Shown in pieces: positions 6,841-15,952 of a DNA stretch of 20,114 nucleotides. The DNA comes from an uncultured Prevotella sp. (lineage in GTDB: Bacteria > Bacteroidota > Bacteroidia > Bacteroidales > Bacteroidaceae). The notes below the pieces were generated by a model. The model saw only the letters and a program-made list of their open reading frames with translations, made no database searches and was not told the origin of the DNA. The position numbers and the translations under genes were made by a program. Numbering within the stretch: position 1 is the stretch's first letter; each line of letters opens with the position of its first letter. Location of the stretch: NCBI GenBank assembly GCA_900769055.1, contig CAAGFF010000148.1:1-20114 (forward strand), written 5' to 3'.

Positions 6841-9800
6841 ATCGTTTCTGCTTCTATTTCTACTATTCTGTTGGAATATACATACCAGAGATAGCCCCTG
6901 ACATTGCTGTTGCCCATCTGACGCAGCAAGGTCATGTAAGTGGACACCTGACGCTTGTGCTCCTCTTGTGGTGCGGCAAACTTGAAATCGACGACAACGG
7001 TCTCCTGTCCGTCGGTCATCACCCTGTCAGGCCGATGCGTTACCATCTTGCCCATCACAGGGTCAAGGGACAATATCTCGCACTCGTTGAAGAGCTGCCA
7101 GCGCGGCGAGAACCATTCCCTCACCTTCGGGCTCTCAAGTCTCTTCTGCAACATGGTCATGAGTTTCTCCTTCGATAGCGAGGCCGGATATAGCTCGCCC
7201 TCCTGCTCAAGCATTGTCAGGGCCTTGTCAATATCATCGAGGGTGCTGATGGTCGAGAAGATGTAGTGAAGCAGGGTTCCCGTCTGGATGTATGCCGCTT
7301 GCTCCTCTTCTGGTTTCTCCTGGTTGCCCACGAATTCGCGGCTCTTGTTGCTCTGGCGGAACTGTACCGCACGTGCATCTGGGTGATAGCCAATGCCTGT
7401 ATCTGCGAGTGAAGTTAGTTTGTGCTGGGTCTTGAATACGTTGTCGGAGGCGTGTTCCTCTTTCTTGTTGGCAATGTATATATCGCCAAGCCGATAGACA
7501 AGGTTGGAGATAGCTTCATCTTTCTCTTCCTCGATGGTGCCTCCCGCAAGCGTGCCGGACTCAGTCAGATTTGGCAAGACTGCTTCAAGAATGGCTGAGC
7601 GGATGGATGTGTTCTGTGATGTGGTTGAGGAAGTCTTCTTACCTATTACGAAAAGGTTCTTCCCCGCACGGGTGAATGCCACATACAGCAGGTTCATGTT
7701 GTCTACGAGGTTCTGCACGTGCTCCGCCTCGTAGTCCGCCTCGTAGATGGTGCCTTCGAGTCCTGTCTTGCTGAACTCTATGGGAGCCAGCGGAAGCTCG
7801 TTGTATGGGGCAACCCCAGGCGAGAGCCAGATGATGCCGCCACGTTCAAGGGGCCAGTCGCAGAACGGGATTATGACGTTGTCGTATTCCAGTCCCTTGC
7901 TCTTGTGAATGGTTATAAGTCTGATGCCCTCAACATCGTCGCTCTCGATAGCCTTGCTGCACATGTTCTCATCCCACTCGCGCAGCACGTCCTTCAGGGT
8001 GGCTGGATAGTCGGAGAGGAAGGTGGCGAGGGTGTCGAAGAACTTACAGACGTAGGCGGTCTCCTCACGGACGGATGCCAGACCAAAGATGCTGTATATC
8101 GTCTCGGCCAGCTCGTAGACTGGTTTTGTCAGCAGTAGTTGTCTCTCGGCCTTACAGAAGGCCTTCGGCAGAAGGGCGTCCAGATTGCCTATGTTGCGGA
8201 ATATGTCGGTAGCCGTATCCTCGTGTCCCCCAAGTAGTAGGGCGTATCTGGCGAGAGTGGCCTTTGCGAGGAGGTCTCCCTCGTTGGACAACACCCTCAT
8301 GGCCGTGATGATGGTGTTGACGGCAAGTGATGCGCCAAGCACGAATGCCTCGTCGGAGACAAGGTTTACGCCAGGAAGCTCGTTCATGAGATATTCGCCT
8401 ACTGTCGTTATGTTGGAGTTGGTGCGTGTCAGAATGGCTATTGATTTCTGTCTCACCCCCCTTGCCAGCAGGTCCTTCACTATGTCAGCCGTCCTCGCGA
8501 GGCTATTATCGCGGTAGTCCTGTTTGTCAAGCAGGGCAATCTCTACATACCCTCGTGGTTGTCTGCGCTTGTCGTCGGGTATTTTCTGTATGATGTTGCT
8601 GCCGCTGTATATCTCTCCGATGCCCGGAAATCTTTCGTTGAGCTCGCCGAACTCTATAGCTGCTGCTTTCTCGAAGAATACGTTGTTGAAATTGATGATG
8701 TTCGCTTCCGAACGGTAGTTCGTGTCGAGAGTGGTCTGTCCAATCTCCTTGTCGCTGAACTCCTTGCAGATGCCGTTGAGCAGCCGCCAGTCGCTATTTC
8801 GCCATCGGTATATGCTCTGCTTCACGTCTCCCACTATCAGGCTTGTCGTGCGTTGGGCCAGGCAGTCGTTGAGCAGCACCTTGAAGTTCTTCCATTGCGC
8901 TATGCTCGTATCTTGGAACTCGTCTATCATGATGTGCCTGATTTGTGTGCCGATTTTCTCGTATACGAATGGAGCGTCACTATTGCCAATCATGCTGTTG
9001 AGGAGCATCTGTGTTGCGCTCAACGGAAACCTGTTGGCCAGGGCGTTGGCCTCGTCGACCTTGTCGCTGATGCTTCCCAACAGGCGCAGCTTGCTTATGT
9101 GCTCAATGGTCTTGGCTGCCGACTTGTAGTTTCCAAGATATTCCTTGCGCTTGTCCTCTGCCTCGTTCATTAGTTTTCTGAGAGCCTCTGCTGCCTGTTC
9201 GACAGAGGTCCCTACATCCTGCTTCTTCACCCATGCCGAGGTGCTCTCGCAGGCATTTTGGGCAGTCTTGTTGAAGTGGTCATCGTCCTTCTTCCTCGAC
9301 ATTTCCCTGATGCCCTTGCCGTATTTAATGAAATAGCCGCATGCGCCCCGTGAGCCATTCTTGAAGTCGGATATCTCTACGCCATGCGAGGAAAGAGTCT
9401 CGCAGAAAGACGAGTATACTTCCGTGTAGAACTTCTCGGACTTGCTCATGATGGACCGCATCTTGGTCTCGAAGTCCTTGAAGAAAGTAGGATTGCTGAA
9501 TATTCTGTTCAGCTCGTCCTCGTGTTCTTTATATACATCTTTATATATGGTAAGACCGAACTCCTTGATGGCTCCTATGACGTTCCAGCTCAAGTCCTGG
9601 CTGATGTTGTCGCTTATGTAGTCGAGAATCCACTTCATGACATCACTCTTGGGCAACAGCTGCTCAATCATCTCGTCGACAGCCTTCTCCTCCACCTGCC
9701 TGTCGTTAAGCGAAAGCTTGAAGTTGGCGTTAAGGTTCAGTTCCTTGGCCATATTCCTGGTCACCTGCTGGAAGAAGGCGTCGATGGTCTGTATTCGGAA

Positions 9801-10136
9801 GTAGTTGTAGTTGTGCAGCAGGTATCGAAGAGCAACGGCTGCGTTGGTCATTATCTGCTTGCGGCTAACGGTCTTTCCCCTGCTTCTGAAGCTGTTCTCT
9901 ATGGCAAGCGCGTAGTCTTCCGAGTCTGGCAACCCCTTTGCCAGCCCGTACAGCTGGCTGAGTATTCTGAGCTTCATCTCGTTTGTTGCCTTGTTGGTGA
10001 AGGTCACGGCAAGTATAGACCTGTAGTTCTCAGGTCTCTCTATCAGCAGCTCTATGTATTTTACCGCCAGGGTAAAGGTTTTTCCGCTTCCTGCGCTTGC
10101 CCTATAGACGGTAAGCAATTTGTTGTTGGAGGTCAT
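6837..10136 (-). CDS. addA: AddA-like UvrD-family helicase with C-terminal nuclease
   Basis: This 1099-residue SF1 helicase-nuclease carries Walker A AGSGKT (15-20), the motif II box DEFQD (405-409), GDVKQSIYRWR, ITIHKSKGLEYDNVI, and a late helicase motif LLYVAFTRA (about 812-820). The C-terminus has a RecB-family nuclease core, RPDRVM followed by VVVDFKFA with D1050 and K1052. It is the motor of a DNA end-processing complex with the AddB encoded just downstream. Both subunits keep nuclease motifs, as in AddAB rather than RecBCD. It starts 15 bp after the stop of the outer-membrane protein gene, which suggests one transcript. Automatic annotation may call it exodeoxyribonuclease V beta or UvrD-helicase. 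Confidence 0.9.
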   Translation of the reverse strand: MTSNNKLLTVYRASAGSGKTFTLAVKYIELLIERPENYRSILAVTFTNKATNEMKLRILSQLYGLAKGLPDSEDYALAIENSFRSRGKTVSRKQIMTNAAVALRYLLHNYNYFRIQTIDAFFQQVTRNMAKELNLNANFKLSLNDRQVEEKAVDEMIEQLLPKSDVMKWILDYISDNISQDLSWNVIGAIKEFGLTIYKDVYKEHEDELNRIFSNPTFFKDFETKMRSIMSKSEKFYTEVYSSFCETLSSHGVEISDFKNGSRGACGYFIKYGKGIREMSRKKDDDHFNKTAQNACESTSAWVKKQDVGTSVEQAAEALRKLMNEAEDKRKEYLGNYKSAAKTIEHISKLRLLGSISDKVDEANALANRFPLSATQMLLNSMIGNSDAPFVYEKIGTQIRHIMIDEFQDTSIAQWKNFKVLLNDCLAQRTTSLIVGDVKQSIYRWRNSDWRLLNGICKEFSDKEIGQTTLDTNYRSEANIINFNNVFFEKAAAIEFGELNERFPGIGEIYSGSNIIQKIPDDKRRQPRGYVEIALLDKQDYRDNSLARTADIVKDLLARGVRQKSIAILTRTNSNITTVGEYLMNELPGVNLVSDEAFVLGASLAVNTIITAMRVLSNEGDLLAKATLARYALLLGGHEDTATDIFRNIGNLDALLPKAFCKAERQLLLTKPVYELAETIYSIFGLASVREETAYVCKFFDTLATFLSDYPATLKDVLREWDENMCSKAIESDDVEGIRLITIHKSKGLEYDNVIIPFCDWPLERGGIIWLSPGVAPYNELPLAPIEFSKTGLEGTIYEADYEAEHVQNLVDNMNLLYVAFTRAGKNLFVIGKKTSSTTSQNTSIRSAILEAVLPNLTESGTLAGGTIEEEKDEAISNLVYRLGDIYIANKKEEHASDNVFKTQHKLTSLADTGIGYHPDARAVQFRQSNKSREFVGNQEKPEEEQAAYIQTGTLLHYIFSTISTLDDIDKALTMLEQEGELYPASLSKEKLMTMLQKRLESPKVREWFSPRWQLFNECEILSLDPVMGKMVTHRPDRVMTDGQETVVVDFKFAAPQEEHKRQVSTYMTLLRQMGNSNVRGYLWYVYSNRIVEIEAETI

Positions 10137-10151
10137 GGTTGAAAGTTTAAG

Positions 10152-12182
10152 TTACCAATGTCTGAATAGTTCAAAGCCCCATTTTACTCCTGCCGAATGG
10201 AACTTCCATTGGCTCGTGGCTATGAATGCCCCAAAGGAGAAGAGACGGGTGGTGAAACCATAGCCCGACTCAATGTAGGGGTGGATGCCTTTAACGTCGA
10301 GAGTGCTTATATGAATGCGCTCCATCTCAATGAACTTGCCCACAAAGGGTATCCAGCTGAACAGAAGAAGTGGACTCTCGTAGGTGACGTTGGCGCGTAT
10401 ATAGTAGTCGGAATTGTTGTATATCTCGCTCCGCAGCAATTCGAACTCTCCGCTCCAGTCATCGTTCCATCCTCCTGGTACATTGTTCTCCCTAAAGTTC
10501 TCGTAGTCAAGGAAGTACTCGTTCTTGCCACGGCTGGTATAGAAACCGCCACCCAGCTTCATGTGAAGTGCCTGGAGCTTGTTCTGCTGGTAGGTGTATT
10601 CTCCGTTCAGCTCCCATCGCTCGTATTCTGTATTCGACTTCATCAGCCCACGGAAGCTGCGCTCGTAGTCGCACGTGAGGACAGGCCCGCGCCACGACCA
10701 TGGCCTGAGTTTCAGCTCAAGCATGGGAGCGCAAGAGCGATAGGTGTATTGCTGTCCCAAGTCTTTGTATGTATGCTTGTCGACAGCATTTCTTATGTGT
10801 TGCGATATTCCTGTCTTGATGCTTATGTAGTTGTTGATGTCTATGCTGGCGGCAATCTTCTGGTAGTTGTCGGTAAACTCACCTATGTTGGAGTTCTGCC
10901 AAGCCTCTGCCGAGTCAGGAAACTGCTCAAGCATGTGCCTTACCACCATTGAGTTGGATATCCTGTTGCCGTTTCCTATATCGGCCATGACATACCCGTT
11001 GCGAGCCTTGTTGAAATACCATGTGATGGGGATGTCTAAATAGAACTGCTTCTGCTTGAAAGAATATCCGGCCTTCAGTCTTGCCGATATCTCGCTCTGG
11101 GGAGTGAACATGTAGCTTGCCCTGATGTCGAACTTGTATGTGATGCCCTTTCTGTGGCTATACCCCAAATATAGCGGGTTGAGGATAGGATTTATTCTCA
11201 CATATCCCCTGTCGTTGTCCCCGAAATGCGACCTTATGCGGTTTACGGCATGGTCTCCGATAATGTCCCACAGAATGGCAGAACGAGTCTTCTTCTTTCT
11301 GGCTGTTGAGTCCTTGGACTCTTTCTCGCAAATATACTCGTCGATGACCGCCTGTTCCTTTGATGTTAGCGTGTCGGGTCTGACGGCCGCCAACTGGTTC
11401 CAGGATGTGCTGTTGCCTGTGTTAAAGTTTTCGTTTTCCGGAAGGTCGTAGTATGATACATGCTTGCATGTAATTCTGTTGCCAAGGAATGAAAACTCTG
11501 TGTCCAGCTTTCCATGGCGCGGCAGCAAGGAGCGGAAACCCTCATCGCCCATTGTTAGGCTAAGGTTGAAATCTATCATGTCGTACTCGCCCTGGATGTT
11601 GCAATCGATAATTCTACCTGTGGCATAGTCGAGGAGAGCTGTGCCACTTACCAGTTGGGTGTTCTTGCGCCGTGGGATGAATTCTATACGTGCCGTCCCG
11701 TCAAGCAGGAAGGTGGTGGCGTATTTGTAGAACCGTCTATTCTCCTTGTTGAATGGGGATATGATATATTCGTCTATGATAGTCTCCTGATAGAGCTTAG
11801 GAGTGAGATATTTGGTTACGTTCTCCATGGCCTTGCGCCTGTGGGGGATAGTGGTCTGTCTGGCTAATGTACGTGTACGCAGGTCACGTGTGGAGTTGTA
11901 TTCCATCACGCCGTAGCTCTCGTCAATATAGCTTCTCTTGCCACCATTTGCAACGGCATACATGGTTGGTACGGCCAGCAGGGTGATGTTCTTGCGCTCT
12001 ATGTTCAGGCCGAAGCGGGTGTAGTTGATGCTCCTTGTTCCGCTGGCATCAGAAGTGTCCACTGATGCGGCGTAGCGGAACATCCGTTCAAGCATCAGCG
12101 AGTCGGGCCTTGTTGCCGATGCGTCTAAGCTGGCGGTTAGGCTCCATAATGCTGCCAATATGTATTCGGCAAGATATTTCAT
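10152..12182 (-). CDS. DUF5686-type outer-membrane protein, short form
   Basis: The 676-residue protein starts at the ATG at 12180-12182, which gives a fitting signal peptide (MKYLAEYILAALWSLTASLD). Upstream in-frame Met codons lie within the promoter region and are rejected. The body resembles the DUF5686 family of Bacteroidota: an N-terminal part with YKYATTFLLDGTARIEFIPR, then a long series of alternating aromatic and polar strands typical of a beta-barrel. The last residue is an aromatic Trp (FELFRHW), as in many outer-membrane proteins. Family members are often longer because of an N-terminal carboxypeptidase-regulatory-like domain; none is seen here. The role of the family is unknown. 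It is the first gene of the block leading to addA. Confidence 0.75.
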   Translation of the reverse strand: MKYLAEYILAALWSLTASLDASATRPDSLMLERMFRYAASVDTSDASGTRSINYTRFGLNIERKNITLLAVPTMYAVANGGKRSYIDESYGVMEYNSTRDLRTRTLARQTTIPHRRKAMENVTKYLTPKLYQETIIDEYIISPFNKENRRFYKYATTFLLDGTARIEFIPRRKNTQLVSGTALLDYATGRIIDCNIQGEYDMIDFNLSLTMGDEGFRSLLPRHGKLDTEFSFLGNRITCKHVSYYDLPENENFNTGNSTSWNQLAAVRPDTLTSKEQAVIDEYICEKESKDSTARKKKTRSAILWDIIGDHAVNRIRSHFGDNDRGYVRINPILNPLYLGYSHRKGITYKFDIRASYMFTPQSEISARLKAGYSFKQKQFYLDIPITWYFNKARNGYVMADIGNGNRISNSMVVRHMLEQFPDSAEAWQNSNIGEFTDNYQKIAASIDINNYISIKTGISQHIRNAVDKHTYKDLGQQYTYRSCAPMLELKLRPWSWRGPVLTCDYERSFRGLMKSNTEYERWELNGEYTYQQNKLQALHMKLGGGFYTSRGKNEYFLDYENFRENNVPGGWNDDWSGEFELLRSEIYNNSDYYIRANVTYESPLLLFSWIPFVGKFIEMERIHISTLDVKGIHPYIESGYGFTTRLFSFGAFIATSQWKFHSAGVKWGFELFRHW

Positions 12183-12187
12183 CTTTG

Positions 12188-12218
12188 CAAAGTTAGCGCA
12201 ATCGGGTGGAATGTCAAA
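12188..12218 (-). promoter_or_regulatory. Promoter of the outer-membrane protein / addAB block
   Basis: On the minus strand TTTG (12215-12218) is followed after exactly 19 bp by TAACTTTG (12188-12195), a full match to the Bacteroidota TTTG / TAnnTTTG promoter. Only five bases separate the box from the ATG at 12182, so the transcript may start at or next to the start codon. Confidence 0.75.
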
Positions 12219-12269
12219 ACAATCGTGAAAAAATCGCACCATTATGCCTCCTATTATTATTTTATTTTG

Positions 12270-12277
12270 TAAATTTG
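12270..12277 (+). promoter_or_regulatory. -7 box of the VWA / tubulin-like / actin-like operon
   Basis: TAAATTTG fits TAnnTTTG and lies 33 bp before the ATG at 12311. An AT-rich run (TATTATTATTTTATTTTG) precedes it. No clear TTTG is seen at -33. A transcript would begin near 12284, leaving a leader of about 27 nt. It is divergent from the promoter at 12188-12218, and the two share a 128-bp intergenic region. Confidence 0.6.
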
Positions 12278-12310
12278 CAACGGATAGATACATTTTGACG
12301 TCCAACAGGA

Positions 12311-13801
12311 ATGAAACGAACAATCATATTTTATGCGTCAGCGGCATTTATTACTCTGTTGCTGGCAGTTTTTTTGGATAGTTGTACGGATAGGAACAAA
12401 GGAGAGCTGAACAAGCTGTTGATAGAGATTGCTGCCGCAGACGGAGATATTAGTGGCGGAGACTGGCAACAGCTTGAGTCATTCTTTGAGTCCAATCGTG
12501 CTCATTATCCAGAGTTCTATAATGGCGACGAGCTTAACGTAGAGGCCGTAAAGGCTTATGTTACAGACTTCTTTGCCGACAGGAGACCGCCAAAGGAAAT
12601 TACCTTTAGCGGAGTAGCTGGAAAACAGGTGGTGGTAGACTTCTACCTTGAGCGTAGCGGCTCCATGACGGGCTACGATAATGCCGATGTGGATGGTGCG
12701 TTCAAGGCGGCTATCGTGGGCATGATGAACAAGGTTCCCGATAAACTGAGCAGGCTGTTCATAGTTAACGGCGCCGTGAACGAATATCCTGATGGAACAT
12801 CGAAGTTCCTGCATGACAACGATATCTTCGAGGCTACAAAGGGCATCGGAGACCCGTCGTACACGGACTTCCGTGAGATTTTCGACATATTGCTCAACAA
12901 GACAGGCAACAACAGTCTCTCAGTATTGTTCTCCGACATGATCTATTCCACCCGCGACATGCAGGGCATCAATCCGCAGAAGGTTTTTGCAGAGGCCAAG
13001 GGTATGACCAATGCCGTCTTCAAGGAGCCGAGCGCCAACCGCTCCATGCTGGTGGTAAAGCTCAACGGAATGTTCTCGGGACAATACTACTCATACAATA
13101 ATGCCGTAACCCGCTATCGTGGCAACAGGCCGTTCTATGTTGTCATGGTTGCTGATAATGGCGTTATGGCACAACTGGCCAACGACAAGGAGCTGGGCGC
13201 ACTGGCCAAGGTGGAGACTTTGCCGGGATATGAGAACATGTATCTCTTTGCCTCGAACGATGTTTTCAAGCCTCATTACACACTCCTGCTCAGTCATCCG
13301 TCTATTCGTGGCCGCTTCAGGACCGTCAGAGGACAGCAGGAGGCTATTACAAACATAGAAGATGTGGAGACAGACCGCAATTCCGGAGACATACAACTTG
13401 TGCTTGCGGCAGATCTCAGCGGTGTACTTGCTGATAGTCGCTCACTGCTTAACCCCGACAACTATAACGTAAGTGCCGATGACGAGGTTGTAATCCAGCA
13501 AATTACGCCCATTGACGAGCGCAAGGACCTCACGGCAGCAGAGAAGAAATATGCGGCTAATGCCACTCATCTCTTTGTCCTGCGCATGAAGAGCTTCACC
13601 AACGACCAGGAGATAAGCATATCGCTACGCAACGTATTGCCTGAATGGGTTGCGCAAACATCTGTTGATGACGATACAACCCCAGATGCTCACAGTACTT
13701 TCGCTTTCGGATATCTCATGCAGGGCATATATGACGCATATCTCCGCAACGTGAAGGGTGAGCCTGCCTATTTCACGATGAGGCTGAAACTGGAGAAGTA
13801 G
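12311..13801 (+). CDS. VWA-like lipoprotein with a variant metal-binding motif
   Basis: This 496-residue protein starts with a hydrophobic stretch ending LDSC (Cys25), a plausible lipobox, so it is probably an envelope-anchored lipoprotein. At 107-119, VVVDFYLERSGSM matches the first MIDAS strand of von Willebrand A domains, but with Glu114 in place of the usual first Asp (E-x-S-x-S). VLFSDM (205-210) places D209 where the third MIDAS Asp is expected. Residues after about 350 form no recognised domain. Such domains usually bind partner proteins through a metal ion. It opens a four-gene plus-strand cluster. The VWA call rests on these motifs only; a divergent VWA without metal binding is possible. 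Confidence 0.7.
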   Translation: MKRTIIFYASAAFITLLLAVFLDSCTDRNKGELNKLLIEIAAADGDISGGDWQQLESFFESNRAHYPEFYNGDELNVEAVKAYVTDFFADRRPPKEITFSGVAGKQVVVDFYLERSGSMTGYDNADVDGAFKAAIVGMMNKVPDKLSRLFIVNGAVNEYPDGTSKFLHDNDIFEATKGIGDPSYTDFREIFDILLNKTGNNSLSVLFSDMIYSTRDMQGINPQKVFAEAKGMTNAVFKEPSANRSMLVVKLNGMFSGQYYSYNNAVTRYRGNRPFYVVMVADNGVMAQLANDKELGALAKVETLPGYENMYLFASNDVFKPHYTLLLSHPSIRGRFRTVRGQQEAITNIEDVETDRNSGDIQLVLAADLSGVLADSRSLLNPDNYNVSADDEVVIQQITPIDERKDLTAAEKKYAANATHLFVLRMKSFTNDQEISISLRNVLPEWVAQTSVDDDTTPDAHSTFAFGYLMQGIYDAYLRNVKGEPAYFTMRLKLEK

Positions 13802-13880
13802 GATGGAGCAGGCTCGGAATTTCGTCAGAAAAGAGATTTAGAATAACTATATAGTAATTAGAACAACAAATAACTGAATA

Positions 13881-14324
13881 ATGAAAAATATTATTTTGAC
13901 CATAGCTGGAGGCGTATTGTCATTGCTGTTTGTGCTGTTTGCTCCTCAGCTGTACGAGGCTCTTTATTATGAGCGCGCATTCTCAAACGAGTTGTACAAC
14001 CTGGGGGCTTACCGTTTGTTAGCCTTTGTTGCGTTATGCTTTGCATGGTGCCCTGCTTACACATATTATTATTTAATCAACTCCGTAAGCTTCAGCCGCT
14101 GGTACCATTGGCTTATCATGCTCGGTTTCGCATCCGTAGCAGCCCCTGTAATCATATTCATAAGCCTTACGAATACGTTCTCTGATTTAGGTTACGATTT
14201 TGGCGGACAGATAGCCTCGTTCTGCTTGGTAAACGTATTTGTAACGGCACTCCTGTTCGTCATAGCCAGCTTTAGCATACGCTGGTGGAGCAGCAATTGC
14301 CGCCACACCCCTATACCGGAGTAG
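13881..14324 (+). CDS. Small four-helix membrane protein, family unknown
   Basis: The 147-residue protein has four predicted membrane helices at about 3-21, 43-66, 77-96 and 110-132, and a short polar tail after SIRWW. Aromatic residues crowd the ends of the helices. It lies 79 bp after the VWA gene and 55 bp before the tubulin-like gene, in the same direction, so it is probably cotranscribed. It could link the cytoplasmic ATPase and GTPase partners to the membrane. No homologous family is recognised and that role is inference. Confidence 0.8.
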   Translation: MKNIILTIAGGVLSLLFVLFAPQLYEALYYERAFSNELYNLGAYRLLAFVALCFAWCPAYTYYYLINSVSFSRWYHWLIMLGFASVAAPVIIFISLTNTFSDLGYDFGGQIASFCLVNVFVTALLFVIASFSIRWWSSNCRHTPIPE

Positions 14325-14379
14325 CTGCCAATATTGCTATAAACAATAATCTCAGTCATAATCAAGAATACTGCAACAA

Positions 14380-15924
14380 ATGAGACTATTCCTTTTCCTT
14401 GTCGGCGGTACAGGCTCGCGCGTCATGCGTCCGCTTATCATGCAGCTTGCTGCCGGCATACGTCCATTGGATGAGAACGGCAATCAGTTGCCTGCCGAGA
14501 TAGTACCTATTATCGTTGACCCGCACAAGGCCAACGAGGACCTGAAGCGAACTGACAACCTGCTCAGGTGGTACAGACAGATACGCCGAAGCATGTATGG
14601 TGATAGCGATGATGTGAAGAAAGGATTCTTCGGAGTAAAGATTTCCACGCTTAGCGACATTATCCCGGACAGCACGGGCATAGCCGACACCTTTATGTTC
14701 AACCTTGGCTCGGTAGCTTCGAAGAAGTTCCGTGACTTTATTTCCTATCCTACACTCGACTCCGGTAATCAGGCACTGTGCTCGATGATGTTTTCCGACT
14801 ACCAGCTTGATACGAAGATGGATATCGGTTTCGTGGGCAGCCCAAATATTGGAGCCGTGGCACTCAACCAGTTCAAGGACAGCGAGGAGTTCCGCCAGTT
14901 CTCGAATGTTTTCGACAAGAACGACCGCGTGTTTGTCGTTTCAAGCATATTTGGTGGTACGGGAGCTGCGGGATATCCCATAATAGTAAAGAACATACGT
15001 AATGCGGCCAACAATCCCATGCTCAACAATCGTGGCGACCTGCGTGACGCGAAGATTGGAGCACTGACCGTATTGCCGTATTTCAACGTGCAGCAAGACG
15101 AGAACAGCCCTATTTCAAGAGCGGACTTCATATCAAAGACCAAGTCGGCCCTGTTCTACTATCACGATAATCTCACAGGTCTGAGACAAGAGGGGCAGGA
15201 CCTTAATATGTCGAAGATTAACGCCTGCTACTACGTGGGCGACGAGGTGGCGTCAAATCCTTACTTCAATGACCCCGGCGACAATGGGCAACGCAACGAT
15301 GCGCATGTCATTGAGTATGTTGGTGCACTGGCAATTCTCGACTTCCTGTCCATTCCCGACGCACAGCTCGTAAGCCGCAATGGAAACGCCCTGAACCCAA
15401 TATTCAAGGAGTATGGACTTTCTGCCGATAAGATGACGCTTACCCTGCGTGACTTCGGTGCCCAGACACGCTCGCTTGTCAACAGGCGCATGGCTATGTT
15501 CCATCTCGCATATATGTACATAACAAATCAGCTGCGTGCGGATATTGGTCATGGCTACACTCATGACAAGCCTGAGATACGCAACGAGTTCCTGTCATCA
15601 ACATTCTTCAACGACCTGACAACCAACTTCTTCGTGGCTTACAGGATGTGGCTCGTAGAATTGCGAAACAACAGGCGAAGCTTCGCGCCATTCAACCTTG
15701 AGACAACCAAGCTGGCCGAGGCATTATGCGACATAGCGCCAAGAAAGAAGCTCTTCCAGGGCACCATCGACTACAAGACACTGCTCTCGGCTCTCAACAA
15801 GGCCAGTATGGATGCTGCCAAGACTGGGCGCTACACATCGGCCAACGTCTCATACAAGCTACTTGACTTGCTGGACGAGGTGCTGGAGAAGCTGATAGAC
15901 GAGAAATTCGTAGGTGTAGTATAA
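14380..15924 (+). CDS. Tubulin/FtsZ-like GTPase-fold protein
   Basis: This 514-residue protein opens with a Rossmann-type strand and glycine loop, LFLFLVGGTGSRVMRPLI, like the N-terminal nucleotide-binding loop of tubulins. A second loop, SSIFGGTGAAGYP (188-200), fits the tubulin signature GGGTGSG in a variant form (GGTGAAG, 192-198). It is clearly not cell-division FtsZ, because the loop variants and the C-terminal half differ. It resembles the tubulin-like families found next to VWA genes in some bacteria. GTP binding is likely and polymerisation is possible but unproven. The next gene begins 28 bp downstream. Confidence 0.72.
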   Translation: MRLFLFLVGGTGSRVMRPLIMQLAAGIRPLDENGNQLPAEIVPIIVDPHKANEDLKRTDNLLRWYRQIRRSMYGDSDDVKKGFFGVKISTLSDIIPDSTGIADTFMFNLGSVASKKFRDFISYPTLDSGNQALCSMMFSDYQLDTKMDIGFVGSPNIGAVALNQFKDSEEFRQFSNVFDKNDRVFVVSSIFGGTGAAGYPIIVKNIRNAANNPMLNNRGDLRDAKIGALTVLPYFNVQQDENSPISRADFISKTKSALFYYHDNLTGLRQEGQDLNMSKINACYYVGDEVASNPYFNDPGDNGQRNDAHVIEYVGALAILDFLSIPDAQLVSRNGNALNPIFKEYGLSADKMTLTLRDFGAQTRSLVNRRMAMFHLAYMYITNQLRADIGHGYTHDKPEIRNEFLSSTFFNDLTTNFFVAYRMWLVELRNNRRSFAPFNLETTKLAEALCDIAPRKKLFQGTIDYKTLLSALNKASMDAAKTGRYTSANVSYKLLDLLDEVLEKLIDEKFVGVV

Positions 15925-15952
15925 TTTTTATGATGCAAAGTGATAACAGAAT

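Noticed and set aside
12183..12323. Longer start for the outer-membrane protein gene (47 extra codons to 12323)
   Set aside because: The added segment spans the promoter boxes and would hide the signal peptide; the ATG at 12182 gives a normal exported N-terminus.
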